The notes under the pieces were generated by a model. It worked only from the letters and a program-made list of their open reading frames with translations, did not search any database and had not been told where the DNA came from. This document shows, in pieces, positions 9,014 through 19,460 of a stretch of DNA of 64,000 nucleotides (position 1 is the first letter of the stretch; every line of letters starts with the position of its first letter). A program made the position numbers and the translations under genes. This stretch comes from Dactylosporangium siamense (GTDB lineage: Bacteria > Actinomycetota > Actinomycetes > Mycobacteriales > Micromonosporaceae): positions 33,577 to 97,576 of the forward strand of contig NZ_BONQ01000118.1 of the NCBI RefSeq assembly GCF_016862795.1. The letters are read 5' to 3'.

Positions 9014-9498
9014 CGTGGCACCTCTCGGAAGTCGTCGAGACTGGCGGCGAGGGTGTGCCGGGCCCGGTAGAGCCAGGTGCGGACGGTGCCCTCACGGACC
9101 CGGCAGATGTCGGCGACCTCGGCCACCGGCAGCCCGACCAGGTAGTGCAGCACCACCGCCCGGCGCTGCCCGTCGGGCAGCTCCGCGAGCGCGTCCCGGA
9201 TCGCGATCCGGTGCTCGCCCGGCGCGGATACCGGCTCGACCAGGATCAGCCGCTGGTGCGTCAGCGCGACGCGCAGGCGGCGCAGCCGCGACGTGGCGAG
9301 GTTCCACGCGACCCGGCGGATCCAGGCGGCGGGCTCCTCGTAGCGGCTGATCCGGTCCCAGCGCTGCCAGGCGCGCACGAACGCCTCCTGGGTCAGGTCC
9401 CGGGCCTCGTCGAGGTCGCCGAGGTACACGCTGAGCTGTGCGGCGATCGGCCGGAACTGCAGCGCGTAACACTCGGCGAACCCGTTGGCATCCCTCAT
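9010..9498 (-). CDS. ECF RNA polymerase sigma factor, SigE/SigM-like
   Basis: 162 residues. Region 2 is seen in DLDEARDLTQEAFVRAWQRW with the following AAWIRRVAWNLATSRLRR, and region 4 in LPDGQRRAVVLHYLVGLPVA followed by EVADICRVREGTVRTWLYRAR, a helix-turn-helix for the -35 element. The N-terminal FAECYALQFRPIAAQLSVYL fits the SigE group common in Streptomyces and Micromonosporaceae. It is co-transcribed with the membrane protein that overlaps its 3' end by 4 bp. Confidence 0.92.
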   Translation of the reverse strand: MRDANGFAECYALQFRPIAAQLSVYLGDLDEARDLTQEAFVRAWQRWDRISRYEEPAAWIRRVAWNLATSRLRRLRVALTHQRLILVEPVSAPGEHRIAIRDALAELPDGQRRAVVLHYLVGLPVAEVADICRVREGTVRTWLYRARHTLAASLDDFREVPR

Positions 9499-9540
9499 GC
9501 AGACATCACGCCTGACGCCGTCGAAAGGTCACAGCCAAGG

Positions 9541-10176
9541 TCACACGACCAGGACCACCGCGAGGACGGCGATCACGGCGCTCGAGGTCAGCGCCGTCCA
9601 CAGCCGGCCGCGCGGACCGGTCAGGACCCGGCCCAGGAGGGTGCCGCCGCCGGCGATCAGCAGCTGCCAGCTCGCCGACGCCACGAACGCGGCGAGGACC
9701 CACACGGTCTCGCCGGCCGGGGACAGGCCGTCGTCGGCGCGCCGGCCGAGGACCAACGCCCCGAAGTAGACGATCGTCGCCGGGTTGAGCAGGGTCAGGC
9801 CGAGCAGGGCGAAGTACGCGCCGGCCGGGCGGCTCATCCTGCCGTCGGCCTCGTGAGCGCGCGCAGCGTCGTGCCGGTGGCTGAGCGAGGCTACGGCAGT
9901 CTTGATGGCGAGCAATGCCAGTACCGTCGCCGCGATCCAACGCAAGGGAGTCGAGATCGGCTCGATCAGCCCCGCGAGGGCGGCGCCGCCGAGCACGGCG
10001 ACCACCGCGTAGATCCCGTCGGCGGTGGCGACCCCGAGCGCCGCGCCGGCGCCGGTCCTCCAGCCGGTGCGGGCGGCGAGGCCGGCGATCAGGGCACCGA
10101 TGGCGCCGACCGGGACCGCCACCCCGTAGCCGGCGAGCATCCCCGAGAGGACGACCTCGCCGAGCCCGGCGCTCAC
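9541..10176 (-). CDS. LysE/RhtB-type amino-acid or metabolite exporter
   Basis: About 211 residues with six hydrophobic helices and the LysE landmarks AGYGVAVPVGAIGALIAG near the N-terminus and GLTLLNPATIVYFGALV in the middle. It probably exports an amino acid or small metabolite across the inner membrane; the substrate is not visible. The GTG at 10176 puts the first membrane helix close to the N-terminus. An in-frame start further upstream would add a long Arg-rich leader and is less likely. Confidence 0.85.
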   Translation of the reverse strand: MSAGLGEVVLSGMLAGYGVAVPVGAIGALIAGLAARTGWRTGAGAALGVATADGIYAVVAVLGGAALAGLIEPISTPLRWIAATVLALLAIKTAVASLSHRHDAARAHEADGRMSRPAGAYFALLGLTLLNPATIVYFGALVLGRRADDGLSPAGETVWVLAAFVASASWQLLIAGGGTLLGRVLTGPRGRLWTALTSSAVIAVLAVVLVV

Positions 10177-10279
10177 GACCGCTGCTTGCGGCTCGCCTCC
10201 GTCAGGACGCCGGCCTGTCGCTTGGTCCCGTCGCCGGAGCGGGCGGGGACTGCGGGGCGGCATCTGGTCATGGCGAGCA

Positions 10280-10942
10280 TCATGCCGACGGGTCCGCCGG
10301 GTCGCCACCGATATTCTTCAGCGCCTCCCGCTTGGACAATCCGGACAGGTCCGGGTGGTCGGCGACGAAGCGGCGGACCGCGGCCGGGTCCGTCCTGGCG
10401 TATTCGCGCAGGGCCCAGCCGATCCCCTTGCGGATGAAGAAGTCCTTGTGATGGCGGTGTTGGCCGGTGTACGCGAAGAGCCGCGCACTGTCCGTCGCGG
10501 CCTTGTACCGCAGCTGGTGCAGGATCGCGGTGCGCACGACCCACAGGTCGTCGTCGCCGATCCACGCGTCCATCGGGGTCTGGTCGGCGCGGACCACGGG
10601 CCCGACGACGTTGGCGGCGAGCGCGTCGACGGTGTCCCACCACGGCTTCGTGGTGATCAGTGTCTTCAGCGCGGGCAGGTCGTCGGGGGTCAGTGTCCTG
10701 GCGTGGCGGGCCAGCAGGTCGCAGGCGAAGTACTGGAACTCCCGCTCCGGCATCGCCCAGCAGGCCTGCGCTGTTCGCAGGGGGTGCTCGTCCTTGAGGA
10801 ACGGCTTGGACAGCTGCCGCCGCAGCGGGCTGGGGAGGCCGAGGAACTCGAACTGGTCCCGCATGTAGGCGCGCATCGCCGCGGCCTGGCCGGGGGCGGC
10901 GTGCTCCCGGAAGGCCGCGGCGATGTCGTCGATTTCGGTCAC
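10280..10942 (-). CDS. AlkD-like DNA alkylation repair glycosylase
   Basis: 220-residue all-helical HEAT-like repeat protein of the DNA alkylation repair family. The family motifs are FLGLPSPLRRQLSKPFLK, then EREFQYFACDLLARH, a TKPWWDTVDALA segment with the two Trp and Asp used for lesion recognition and catalysis, and HKDFFIRKGIGWALREYA. These enzymes excise N3- and N7-alkylpurines. The GTG at 10942 overlaps the stop of the YpfJ-like gene as GTGA, which fixes the start and suggests co-translation. Confidence 0.9.
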   Translation of the reverse strand: MTEIDDIAAAFREHAAPGQAAAMRAYMRDQFEFLGLPSPLRRQLSKPFLKDEHPLRTAQACWAMPEREFQYFACDLLARHARTLTPDDLPALKTLITTKPWWDTVDALAANVVGPVVRADQTPMDAWIGDDDLWVVRTAILHQLRYKAATDSARLFAYTGQHRHHKDFFIRKGIGWALREYARTDPAAVRRFVADHPDLSGLSKREALKNIGGDPADPSA

Positions 10943-11889
10943 AGACTGCTGGTGGAGAACGTGTCGCACAGCTTCGGGTCGCCCTTGTCGAAGCCGATCT
11001 TGAACCACTTCTGGCGCTGCGCGGACGTGCCGTGGGTGAACGCGTCGGGGTTCACGCCGCTGCCGGACTTCTTCTGGATGGTGTCGTCGCCGATCGCCTG
11101 TGCCGCCTCGAGCGCCTCGTCGATGTCCTGCTGGGTGATGGACTTGAAGAGGACCGCGTCGCCTTCCTTGTCCTTCGTCTCGGTGGCGTGGAAGGCCCAG
11201 GTCCCGGCGTAGCAGTCGGCCTGCAGCTCCAGGCGCACCGAGCCCGAGGTGGGGCCGGTGTCGCCCGGCTGGACCTTGGCGTTGGTGCCGAGCAGGTTCT
11301 GGATGTGGTGGCCGTACTCGTGGGCGATCACGTAGGGCGCGGCGAACTCGCCCTTGGCCCCGAAGCGGCTGGACAGCTCGTTGTAGAACGTCAGGTCGAT
11401 GTAGACCTGGCTGTCCGAGGGGCAGTAGAACGGCCCGACGCCGGAGTCGGCCTGGCCGCAGCCGGTGTTGACGGCGCCGTTGAAGTAGTTCGTCTTGGCC
11501 GGCTGGTACTGCTTGCCGAACGCCTCCGGCAGCTCCGTCTTCCAGTACGCCTGGACGGAGTTGATGTAGAGCAGGTTGCGGCAGTCGGCGTCGTTGAACC
11601 GGTCCTTGTTGGACTTGTCACAGCGCTTCTCGATGTCGCTGTTGTCGGCCTGCTGGTCGCCGCCGCCACCACCGCCGAGCAGGCCGCTGCCGAAGAGCCC
11701 GCCGCCGCCGCAGACCACCAGGGCCAGGACGATCAGGGTGATGATGAGGCCCATCTTGCCGCCCCCGCCCCCCGGGATGGGGATCGGGATGCCGCCGAGG
11801 CCACCGCCACCGCCACCGCCGCCACTGGTCGAGCCGCGCAGGTCGTTGACCTGGCTGCTGTCGAGGTCGGCATCGTCGTTGAACTCCAT
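10939..11889 (-). CDS. YpfJ-family neutral zinc metallopeptidase, membrane anchored
   Basis: 316 residues from ATG 11889, preceded by a GAGGTG ribosome-binding site. An acidic N-terminus and a long Gly-rich stretch precede one transmembrane helix (LIITLIVLALVVCGGGGLFG), a second Gly-rich loop, then the peptidase domain with the zinc motif HEYGHH (IAHEYGHHIQNLLG) and downstream LELQADCYAGTWA supplying the third ligand. The domain should lie outside the membrane. Substrates are unknown. It overlaps the AlkD-like gene by 4 bp. Confidence 0.88.
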   Translation of the reverse strand: MEFNDDADLDSSQVNDLRGSTSGGGGGGGGLGGIPIPIPGGGGGKMGLIITLIVLALVVCGGGGLFGSGLLGGGGGGDQQADNSDIEKRCDKSNKDRFNDADCRNLLYINSVQAYWKTELPEAFGKQYQPAKTNYFNGAVNTGCGQADSGVGPFYCPSDSQVYIDLTFYNELSSRFGAKGEFAAPYVIAHEYGHHIQNLLGTNAKVQPGDTGPTSGSVRLELQADCYAGTWAFHATETKDKEGDAVLFKSITQQDIDEALEAAQAIGDDTIQKKSGSGVNPDAFTHGTSAQRQKWFKIGFDKGDPKLCDTFSTSSL

Positions 11890-12007
11890 GGCACACCTCT
11901 TCGTACGGGGGGACCTTGCGGGGATCGACCGGTGTCTGCTTCGAGCGGTACCCGATGATCTTGTGACGTAATCGTGTGGCGGGCTCGCGCGGTGCGCACG
12001 GTACGAT

Positions 12008-12046
12008 ATGCGGGTGACTTGCATGCCTCGCACTCAGAGGGAGTGA
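12008..12046 (+). CDS. 12-codon leader ORF before the ABC-F gene
   Basis: ATG 12008 to TGA 12046 encodes MRVTCMPRTQRE and ends 64 bp before the ABC-F start. ABC-F antibiotic-resistance genes are often controlled by ribosome stalling on short upstream ORFs, and this frame is in the right place. No clear terminator/anti-terminator pair was seen in the spacer, and the frame is short enough to occur by chance. Confidence 0.3.
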   Translation: MRVTCMPRTQRE

Positions 12047-12110
12047 CCCCGGTCCCGCACCTGGAGTCTGTCCATCTTCCCCTTGAATATTGCGAGAGCG
12101 AGTCTTTCCT

Positions 12111-13709
<1,599 letters not shown>

Positions 13710-15038
13710 TCACCATGGGGTGATCAATGCGGCTTCCACGACGATCGCGAGGGCCGCCCCTACCGCTGTGAGCAGCAGCGGGGTCGGGGGCAGCTCGCCG
13801 CCGGGCTTCTCCGGCGCGACCGCGGCGACGGTCAGCCACGGGAAGAACGGCAGCCACGCGTGCTCGACGCCACCGCGGGCCAGGCCCGCCGCGATCGAGA
13901 ACACCACTGCCGCGCCCGCGCCCACCAGGAAGGGCCAGGCGGCGGTGTTGCGGACCTTCCGCGCGCTGGCGACGATCGCCGGGCCGGTGGCGAGCAGCAG
14001 CACGACCACGCTGATCGCGCTCCACCACAGCACCGACCGGTAGGGCGCGACCCGGCTGGCGTAGTCGGTCTCGGCGGTGACGAGGCCGTCCGCCCAGCTG
14101 AAGCCGAGCAGCTGCGCGGTCAGCACGGGGGCCAGGGCGCCGATGCCCGTGACCACGTTGAGGAACGCCCGTCTGCGGGCGAAGTAGATGAACACGATCG
14201 ACAGGCCGAGCCACGGCGCGGAGTACGAGAACAGCGCCGCGATCCCGGTCAGCAGGCCGGCGGCGAGCGCCCAGCCGGTGGCTTTCAGCCCGCGGACCTT
14301 GGTGCGGCTGGCCCGCAGCCCCGCCACGATGGCCGCCGCGCCCAGGGTGGCCACCAGGCCGTCCAGGCTGACCGCCACCCAGATCGCGTACGGGGCCAGC
14401 ACGAGCACCGGCAGATACCGCCGCGCGGCCGCTTCGCCGACCGAGTCACGGACCGCCGACAACACCAACGGAATCGTCAGCGCCGATAGGGCGGTGATCA
14501 GGAATCCGAGGACGACGTGGTTGTCGACACCGATTTGGTCGGCCAACCACAAAAACAGTACGGGGCCGGGCGGATGGCCCCGGGACGCGACCGAGTGCGC
14601 CGGCGCGTCGGCGGTGAAATGTCTGAGGTATGCCAGCGGATCGGCACCGACCCGCCTTACATCACCCAGGTATTCCTCCGGCGAGCCCAAGGCTTTCGTA
14701 AGGCCCGACCATCCATCGACAAGCGCCAAAGCGATAGCCCACGTCAGGCCGGCGATGTACCCGAAAAGCTGAATTTTTCGCCAAGATCGCTGCCTTCGGG
14801 GGGTCTGTGATGCGGACCACAGTACCGCTGCGGCCACCAGCGGCGCCAGTACGCTCCCCGGCCCGACCCTGATCTTGTACCTGCCGAGGAAGGGGGCGCT
14901 GGCGGTGCCCAGACGGGCGTCGAGCTGCACCGCGAGCGCCGCGAGCGCGAGGCCGCACAGGCCGAGGACAACCCAACGGAGCGCATCGCGACGCTCACGA
15001 TGCGCAGTCCAAGGTCGGTCGGTGGGGGGTTCGCTCAT
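13710..15038 (-). CDS. Polytopic membrane protein, possibly GT-C glycosyltransferase-like
   Basis: 442 residues with about ten hydrophobic helices. The loop after the first helices holds SVASRGHPPGPVLFLWLADQ, and acidic/aromatic external loops occur as in GT-C membrane glycosyltransferases, but no certain catalytic DxD was identified. Similar actinobacterial proteins are annotated only as membrane proteins. ATG 15038 is immediately preceded by an in-frame GTG (15041), either of which could be used; neither has a good ribosome-binding site. Function unknown; glycan or lipid-sugar transfer is a guess. Confidence 0.7.
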   Translation of the reverse strand: MSEPPTDRPWTAHRERRDALRWVVLGLCGLALAALAVQLDARLGTASAPFLGRYKIRVGPGSVLAPLVAAAVLWSASQTPRRQRSWRKIQLFGYIAGLTWAIALALVDGWSGLTKALGSPEEYLGDVRRVGADPLAYLRHFTADAPAHSVASRGHPPGPVLFLWLADQIGVDNHVVLGFLITALSALTIPLVLSAVRDSVGEAAARRYLPVLVLAPYAIWVAVSLDGLVATLGAAAIVAGLRASRTKVRGLKATGWALAAGLLTGIAALFSYSAPWLGLSIVFIYFARRRAFLNVVTGIGALAPVLTAQLLGFSWADGLVTAETDYASRVAPYRSVLWWSAISVVVLLLATGPAIVASARKVRNTAAWPFLVGAGAAVVFSIAAGLARGGVEHAWLPFFPWLTVAAVAPEKPGGELPPTPLLLTAVGAALAIVVEAALITPW

Positions 15039-15179
15039 CACGGCGCATCACGGTATCGGGTAGGCGACAATGCTGTGCGTGTCGGTTGGCGTGCCGTCGA
15101 TATCTAGCGCATGATCGTTCGAGGCGGTCTAATAGGTGGGACCGCACCAACCGCTCTGTCTGGGACGTGAGGGATCAGC

Positions 15180-15404
15180 ATGGCAGCCACCGCCACCACC
15201 AGCACCGAGAAGGGTCGCCGGATCGTCGGCGCCGAAAGGCAGACACTGGCGAAGGACCTCGTGAAGCGGTACACCAACGGTGAGAGTATCCGCGCGCTCG
15301 CCGCTTCCACCGGTCGTTCCTATGGATTTGTGCACCGGGTGCTGACCGAATCTGGCGTTCAGCTTCGTCAGCGTGGCGGTGCCCGGCGCCGCAAGAAGGC
15401 GTGA
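15180..15404 (+). CDS. Small conserved actinobacterial helix-turn-helix protein
   Basis: 74 residues with a single HTH: LAKDLVKRYTNGESIRALAA followed by STGRSYGFVHRVLTESGVQL, then a basic Arg/Lys tail (RQRGGARRRKKA). The compact sequence is typical of a protein conserved across actinobacteria and presumed to bind DNA; no target is known to me. GAGGGA lies before the ATG. Its stop overlaps the enoyl-CoA hydratase GTG as GTGA, so the two are co-translated. Confidence 0.85.
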   Translation: MAATATTSTEKGRRIVGAERQTLAKDLVKRYTNGESIRALAASTGRSYGFVHRVLTESGVQLRQRGGARRRKKA

Positions 15405-16168
15405 CCGCCACTCCCTCTCCGGGAGAGGCGCGTTTCGGCGGGGCCTCGACAGAGGCACGCTTCGACGTCGATGGGCCGGTCGCGACGGTGACGTTGGACC
15501 GGCCCGAGGTTCTCAACGCGCAGACCCCCGCGTTGTGGGCCGACCTGCGGGCGTTCGGCCGGTCACTGCCGGGCGACGTGCGGGTGGTGATCGTGCGCGG
15601 ATCCGGTCGGGCCTTCTCAGCCGGGCTCGACACCTCGGTCGCCGCGACCATGCTCGGCGGCGTCTCCGAAGCGCAGATCGCGCAGTACCAGGAGGCGTTC
15701 GCCTGGCTCCGGCAGCCGTCGCTCATCTCGATCGCGGCGGTCCACGGCCACGCCATCGGCGCCGGCTTCCAGCTCGCCCTCGCCTGCGACTTCCGCGTCG
15801 TGGCCGAGGACGTCAAGTTCTGCATGGCCGAGGTCACGCTGGGACTCGTCCCGGACCTCGGCGGCACGAAGCGGCTCGTCGAGCTGGTCGGTTACGCGCG
15901 GGCACTGGAGCTGTGCGTGACCGGCCGGCGCGTGCCGGCGCCGGAGGCGTCGCAGATCGGTCTCGCCAACGTGGTGGTGCCCGCCTCGGCACTGTCCGAC
16001 GCCGTGAGTGATCTCACCGCGGCCGTCCTCGCGGGTTCGCGGGACGCGGTCGTGGAGATCAAGGCGCTGATCGCGGCCGCCGGCGGGCACACGTTCGCCG
16101 AGCAGGAGGCCGTCGAGCGGGCCGCGCAGGTCCGCCGGATCCAGGACCTCTCGGGTCTCGGCGAATAA
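15401..16168 (+). CDS. Enoyl-CoA hydratase/isomerase family protein
   Basis: 255-residue crotonase-fold protein. The oxyanion-hole segments are visible as GSGRAFSAGLDTS (first loop) and AVHGHAIGAGFQLALACDFR (second loop), and the catalytic-acid region reads MAEVTLGLVPDLGGTKRLVELVG, where the Glu of the usual E(V/I)xxGLxPxxGG pattern is kept. It probably hydrates or isomerises an enoyl-CoA in fatty- or amino-acid catabolism. It is coupled to the preceding HTH gene through a GTGA overlap. Confidence 0.9.
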   Translation: MTATPSPGEARFGGASTEARFDVDGPVATVTLDRPEVLNAQTPALWADLRAFGRSLPGDVRVVIVRGSGRAFSAGLDTSVAATMLGGVSEAQIAQYQEAFAWLRQPSLISIAAVHGHAIGAGFQLALACDFRVVAEDVKFCMAEVTLGLVPDLGGTKRLVELVGYARALELCVTGRRVPAPEASQIGLANVVVPASALSDAVSDLTAAVLAGSRDAVVEIKALIAAAGGHTFAEQEAVERAAQVRRIQDLSGLGE

Positions 16169-16226
16169 GTTTTGTCGTACCCCCCGGGCATGCTTGGGTG
16201 AACTTCACCGAACCCGGGGGTAAGCG

Positions 16227-18164
16227 ATGACGTCGCCGAGCAGCATGGCGGGCTGGGAGACGCTGCGTTCCCTGCGCAAGGCCGACGAGCTGGCGGGCAA
16301 GCGACTGGCCCGCGGCACGGCGAAGCGGATCCTCGCGTTCGCCCGGCCCTATCGCAGTGACATCAGCGTCTTCCTGGTCACCGTCGTCCTCGGCGCGGCC
16401 ATCGGCGTCGCCACGCCGTATCTCGCCGGCGACGTCATCAACAAGATCAACGCTGGTGGTCCCGACGCCGGCACGGCGGTCGTGCGGGTCGCGCTGCTCA
16501 TCGGCGCGCTCGCCGTCGTCGACGCGCTGCTGTCCCTCGTCCAGCGGTGGTATTCGGCCCGCATCGGCGAGGGCATCATCCTGTCGCTGCGCACCCAGGT
16601 GTATGGCCACGTGCAGCTCATGCCGCTGCAGTTCTTCACCCGCACCCAGACCGGCGCCCTCGTCAGCCGGCTCAACAACGACGTCCAGGGCGCCCAGCGC
16701 GCGTTCACCTCGACCCTGTCCGGCGTCGTCAGCAACGTCATCCAGCTGGTCCTCACCGCCGCGGTGATGCTCACCCTCTCCTGGCAGGTGACCCTGCTGT
16801 CGCTGGTCATGCTGCCGGTCTTCATCCTCCCGGCCCGCCGCGTCGGCAAGCGCCTCGCCGCGATCACCCGCGAGGCATACCAGCTCGACGCCACCATGAA
16901 CGCGACGATGACCGAGCGCTTCGGTGTCGCCGGCGCGCTGCTGGTCAAGCTGTTCGGCCGGCCGGAGACCGAGGCGACCCGCTTCGCCGACCGGGCCGGC
17001 CGGGTCCGCGACATCGGCATCCAGTCCGCCATGTACAGCCGCGTGTTCTTCGTCAGCATGCTGCTCGTCGCCTCGCTCGCGCAGGCCCTCACGTATGGCC
17101 TCGGCGGGTGGTTCGCCGTGCACGGCCAGATCACCGCCGGCACCGTCGTCACCCTCGCGCTGCTGCTCACCCGGCTCTACGGTCCGCTGACCGCGCTGTC
17201 CAACGTCCGCGTCGACGTGATGAGCGCGCTCGTCTCGTTCGAGCGGGTCTTCGAGGTCCTCGACCTCGCCCCCGGCATCGCCGAGCGCCCCGACGCCCGC
17301 CCGCTGCCGGCCGGCGCCGCGAAGGTCGAGTTCCGCGACGTGCACTTCCGCTACCCGAGCGCCGCCGAGGTCTCCCTCGCGTCCCTCGAGGACGTCGCGT
17401 CGCTGGACCGCACCGTCACCGACGAGGTGCTCAAGGGCGTCTCCTTCACCGTGGAGCCCGGCCGGATGGTCGCGCTCGTCGGCCCCTCCGGCGCCGGCAA
17501 GTCCACCACCGCGATGCTCGTCCCGCGCGTCTACGACGCCACCGCCGGCGCGATCCTCGTCGGCGGCGTCGACGTCCGCGACGCCACCCTGCAGTCCCTG
17601 CGCGACACCATCGGCGTCGTCACCCAGGACTCCCACCTCTTCCACGAGACCATCGCCGACAACCTGCGCTACGCGAAACCGGACGCCACCGACGACGAGA
17701 TCCGCACCGCCCTGCGCCGCGCCCAGGTCGGCGACCTCGTCGACTCCCTCCCCGAGGGCCTGGACACCGTCGTCGGCGAGCGCGGCTACCGCTTCTCCGG
17801 CGGCGAGAAGCAACGCATCGCCATCGCCCGCCTCCTGCTCAAGGCCCCCTCCATCGTCATCCTCGACGAGGCCACCGCCCACCTCGACTCGGAGTCCGAG
17901 GCCGCCGTCCAGCGCGCCCTCGCCGAGGCCCTCACCGGCCGCACCGCCCTCGTCATCGCCCACCGCCTGTCCACCATCCGCGACGCCGACCAGATCCTCG
18001 TCGTCGACGGCGGCCGCATCGTCGAGCACGGCACCCACGACTCCCTGGTCACGGCGGGCGGCCTGTATGCGGAGCTGTACCGGACCCAGTTCGCCGTCAT
18101 CGACTCCCCACTGCCCGACGCCACCACCTTTCCACCCGACCCCCTCCCAACCCCGATCCCATAG
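16227..18164 (+). CDS. ABC exporter, fused TM and ATPase half-transporter
   Basis: 645 residues. Residues about 35-310 hold the six-helix exporter domain. The ATPase domain has Walker A GPSGAGKSTT, Q-loop VTQDSHLFHETIADNL, signature FSGGEKQRIAIARLLL and Walker B IVILDEATAHLD, then the switch His in VIAHRLST. A 35-residue insertion (LASLEDVASLDRTVTDEV) sits before the first strand of the ATPase. The C-terminus is a short Pro-rich tail that runs into the GT-rich repeat. Likely homodimeric lipid or drug exporter; substrate unknown. Confidence 0.92.
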   Translation: MTSPSSMAGWETLRSLRKADELAGKRLARGTAKRILAFARPYRSDISVFLVTVVLGAAIGVATPYLAGDVINKINAGGPDAGTAVVRVALLIGALAVVDALLSLVQRWYSARIGEGIILSLRTQVYGHVQLMPLQFFTRTQTGALVSRLNNDVQGAQRAFTSTLSGVVSNVIQLVLTAAVMLTLSWQVTLLSLVMLPVFILPARRVGKRLAAITREAYQLDATMNATMTERFGVAGALLVKLFGRPETEATRFADRAGRVRDIGIQSAMYSRVFFVSMLLVASLAQALTYGLGGWFAVHGQITAGTVVTLALLLTRLYGPLTALSNVRVDVMSALVSFERVFEVLDLAPGIAERPDARPLPAGAAKVEFRDVHFRYPSAAEVSLASLEDVASLDRTVTDEVLKGVSFTVEPGRMVALVGPSGAGKSTTAMLVPRVYDATAGAILVGGVDVRDATLQSLRDTIGVVTQDSHLFHETIADNLRYAKPDATDDEIRTALRRAQVGDLVDSLPEGLDTVVGERGYRFSGGEKQRIAIARLLLKAPSIVILDEATAHLDSESEAAVQRALAEALTGRTALVIAHRLSTIRDADQILVVDGGRIVEHGTHDSLVTAGGLYAELYRTQFAVIDSPLPDATTFPPDPLPTPIP

Positions 18165-18214
18165 CCCCGCCCCCAACCCCACCCAGCCGTTGATCGGCGC
18201 ATGCCCGCGGGTCA

Positions 18215-18410
18215 TGCGCGGATCGTGGGTCGTGCGTGGGTCGTGGGTCGTTGGTTGTGCGCTGGTCGTGGGGTTGTTGGTCGTGCGTGGGTCGTGGGTT
18301 GTGCGTGGGTTGTTGGTTGTGCGTGGGCCGTTGGTCGTGCGTGGGTCGTGGGTCATTGGTTGTGCGCTGGTCGTGGTCGTGGTCGTGATCGTGCGTGGGT
18401 CGTGTTCGAT
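18215..18410. repeat. GT-rich degenerate tandem repeat
   Basis: About 200 bp of units built on GTGCGTGGGTCGTGGGT with interspersed TTGGTTGTGCGCTGGTCGTG variants, starting about 50 bp after the ABC exporter stop. Units vary by a few bases and in length (about 15-18 bp). There are no unique spacers, so it is not a CRISPR array; it looks like a minisatellite generated by slippage. Confidence 0.8.
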
Positions 18411-18494
18411 TTCGGTGCCGCGAGTGGTGTCCTAACCGGCGTTGTGTGCGGCCGCTGGCCTGCCCTTGCGCTCCTCGCGACCCACCTTCGGGCA

Positions 18495-19140
18495 GCCGCA
18501 ATCGCGGGTCGTGTCCGCTGTCGTGGTGTTCGAGTGGCCGGGTGGCGCCTTGGATGTAGCGCCTTGGATCACGAACGATCCGGCGCATCCGCCGCCGCGT
18601 CTCGGTGAAGCGCGGGAGGCGTCCGCACGCCCCTTTCACGCTTTCCGGCGGACATCCGCGCGACGTCCCGTCCCGGGCCCTCGGTCGATGCCGGCACGGT
18701 GACCGCTCGCGACGTGCGTCGCCCAGACCGTCGCCTGGCGCGCGGGGTCGAGCGGTCGGGCGGGCAGATCGAGGTTGTGCATGGGTGATGCGGACAGCCG
18801 GCCCGCGGCTTCGATCATCAGGAGGGTCCGCTCCCGGCGGGGGAACAAGCAGGCGAACGGGCTGATCCGGGGCCTCGGCAGTGCCGGATCGTGGGCCGGG
18901 CGTCGTTGCCGGATTTCTCCACAACCGGAAGGATCCCCGGGCCCCTGACCCCGGACATCGTTCCGCTTGTCGCGTCACCGCCCGCTGGGCAAGGCCCCGC
19001 ACGGCACGACGCTGCGGACCGGCCGTCCCGGCGGGCCACGAGACGATTTCGATCCAGCCGTGAGCAGGTGTCACGGCCGCGTGCGCGGCCCACAGCACGG
19101 AACGGCGGTGTGGCCGAAGTGCAGCGGGTCTGCCATCACT
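18495..19140 (+). repeat. Dispersed repeat, copy A, with hairpin core 18919-18972
   Basis: This stretch aligns by eye with 63295-63815: both begin GTCGTGTCCGCTGTCGTGGT or close to it, share GCGGACAGCCGG followed by CTTCGATCA and CAGG, the hairpin core ACAACCGGAAGGATCC to CGCTTGTCG, and a GGCCACGAGACGATTTCGAT type module with a downstream GCCCACAGCACGGAACGGCG. Copy A carries an extra internal stretch of about 100 bp. It has no transposase or long terminal repeats. Confidence 0.7.
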
Positions 19141-19204
19141 CCGCAACCGTGGCTGCCGAAGCGGGCGGGCCCGCCAGCCGTACACCACCTTCCGTGGACG
19201 CGAC

Positions 19205-19460
19205 CGTGAAATGATCTTGTCGGCCGGTTGGTGGTGCGACAGGTCGAAGGATCGCTGGGGTCAGGTGCCCGGGATCGTTCGGGTTGTGGGGATCCGGCGA
19301 TGTCGCCGCGTGTTCCGGCCTCCGGTCCGGCGCTGTCGGTGTCCGGATCGGCCTCTTTGTCGGCCTGTGCTGTGCCGGTGGTGGATGTTCCCGGTGATCG
19401 ACGTCGCCGGCTGGCTGTCAGCGCGGCCCGTGCACGACTTCGATCACGGCGCCGGTGAAC
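19205..19460 (-). repeat. Dispersed repeat, copy B (inverted), with hairpin core 19237-19290
   Basis: Read on the minus strand this stretch follows the same order as copies A and D: GACAGCCAGCCGGCGACGTC, GAAGAGGCCGATCCGGACAC-like, CCACAACCCGAACGATCC, a GGGCACCTGACC loop and GACCTGTCGCACCACCA. It lies head to head with copy A about 70 bp away, so the pair could form a long imperfect palindrome. Confidence 0.65.

Noticed and set aside
18230..18410. His/Thr/Asn-rich repeat protein read from the minus strand of the GT-rich tract
   Set aside because: It is a translation of a simple repeat with no start context and runs into the ABC exporter in antisense.
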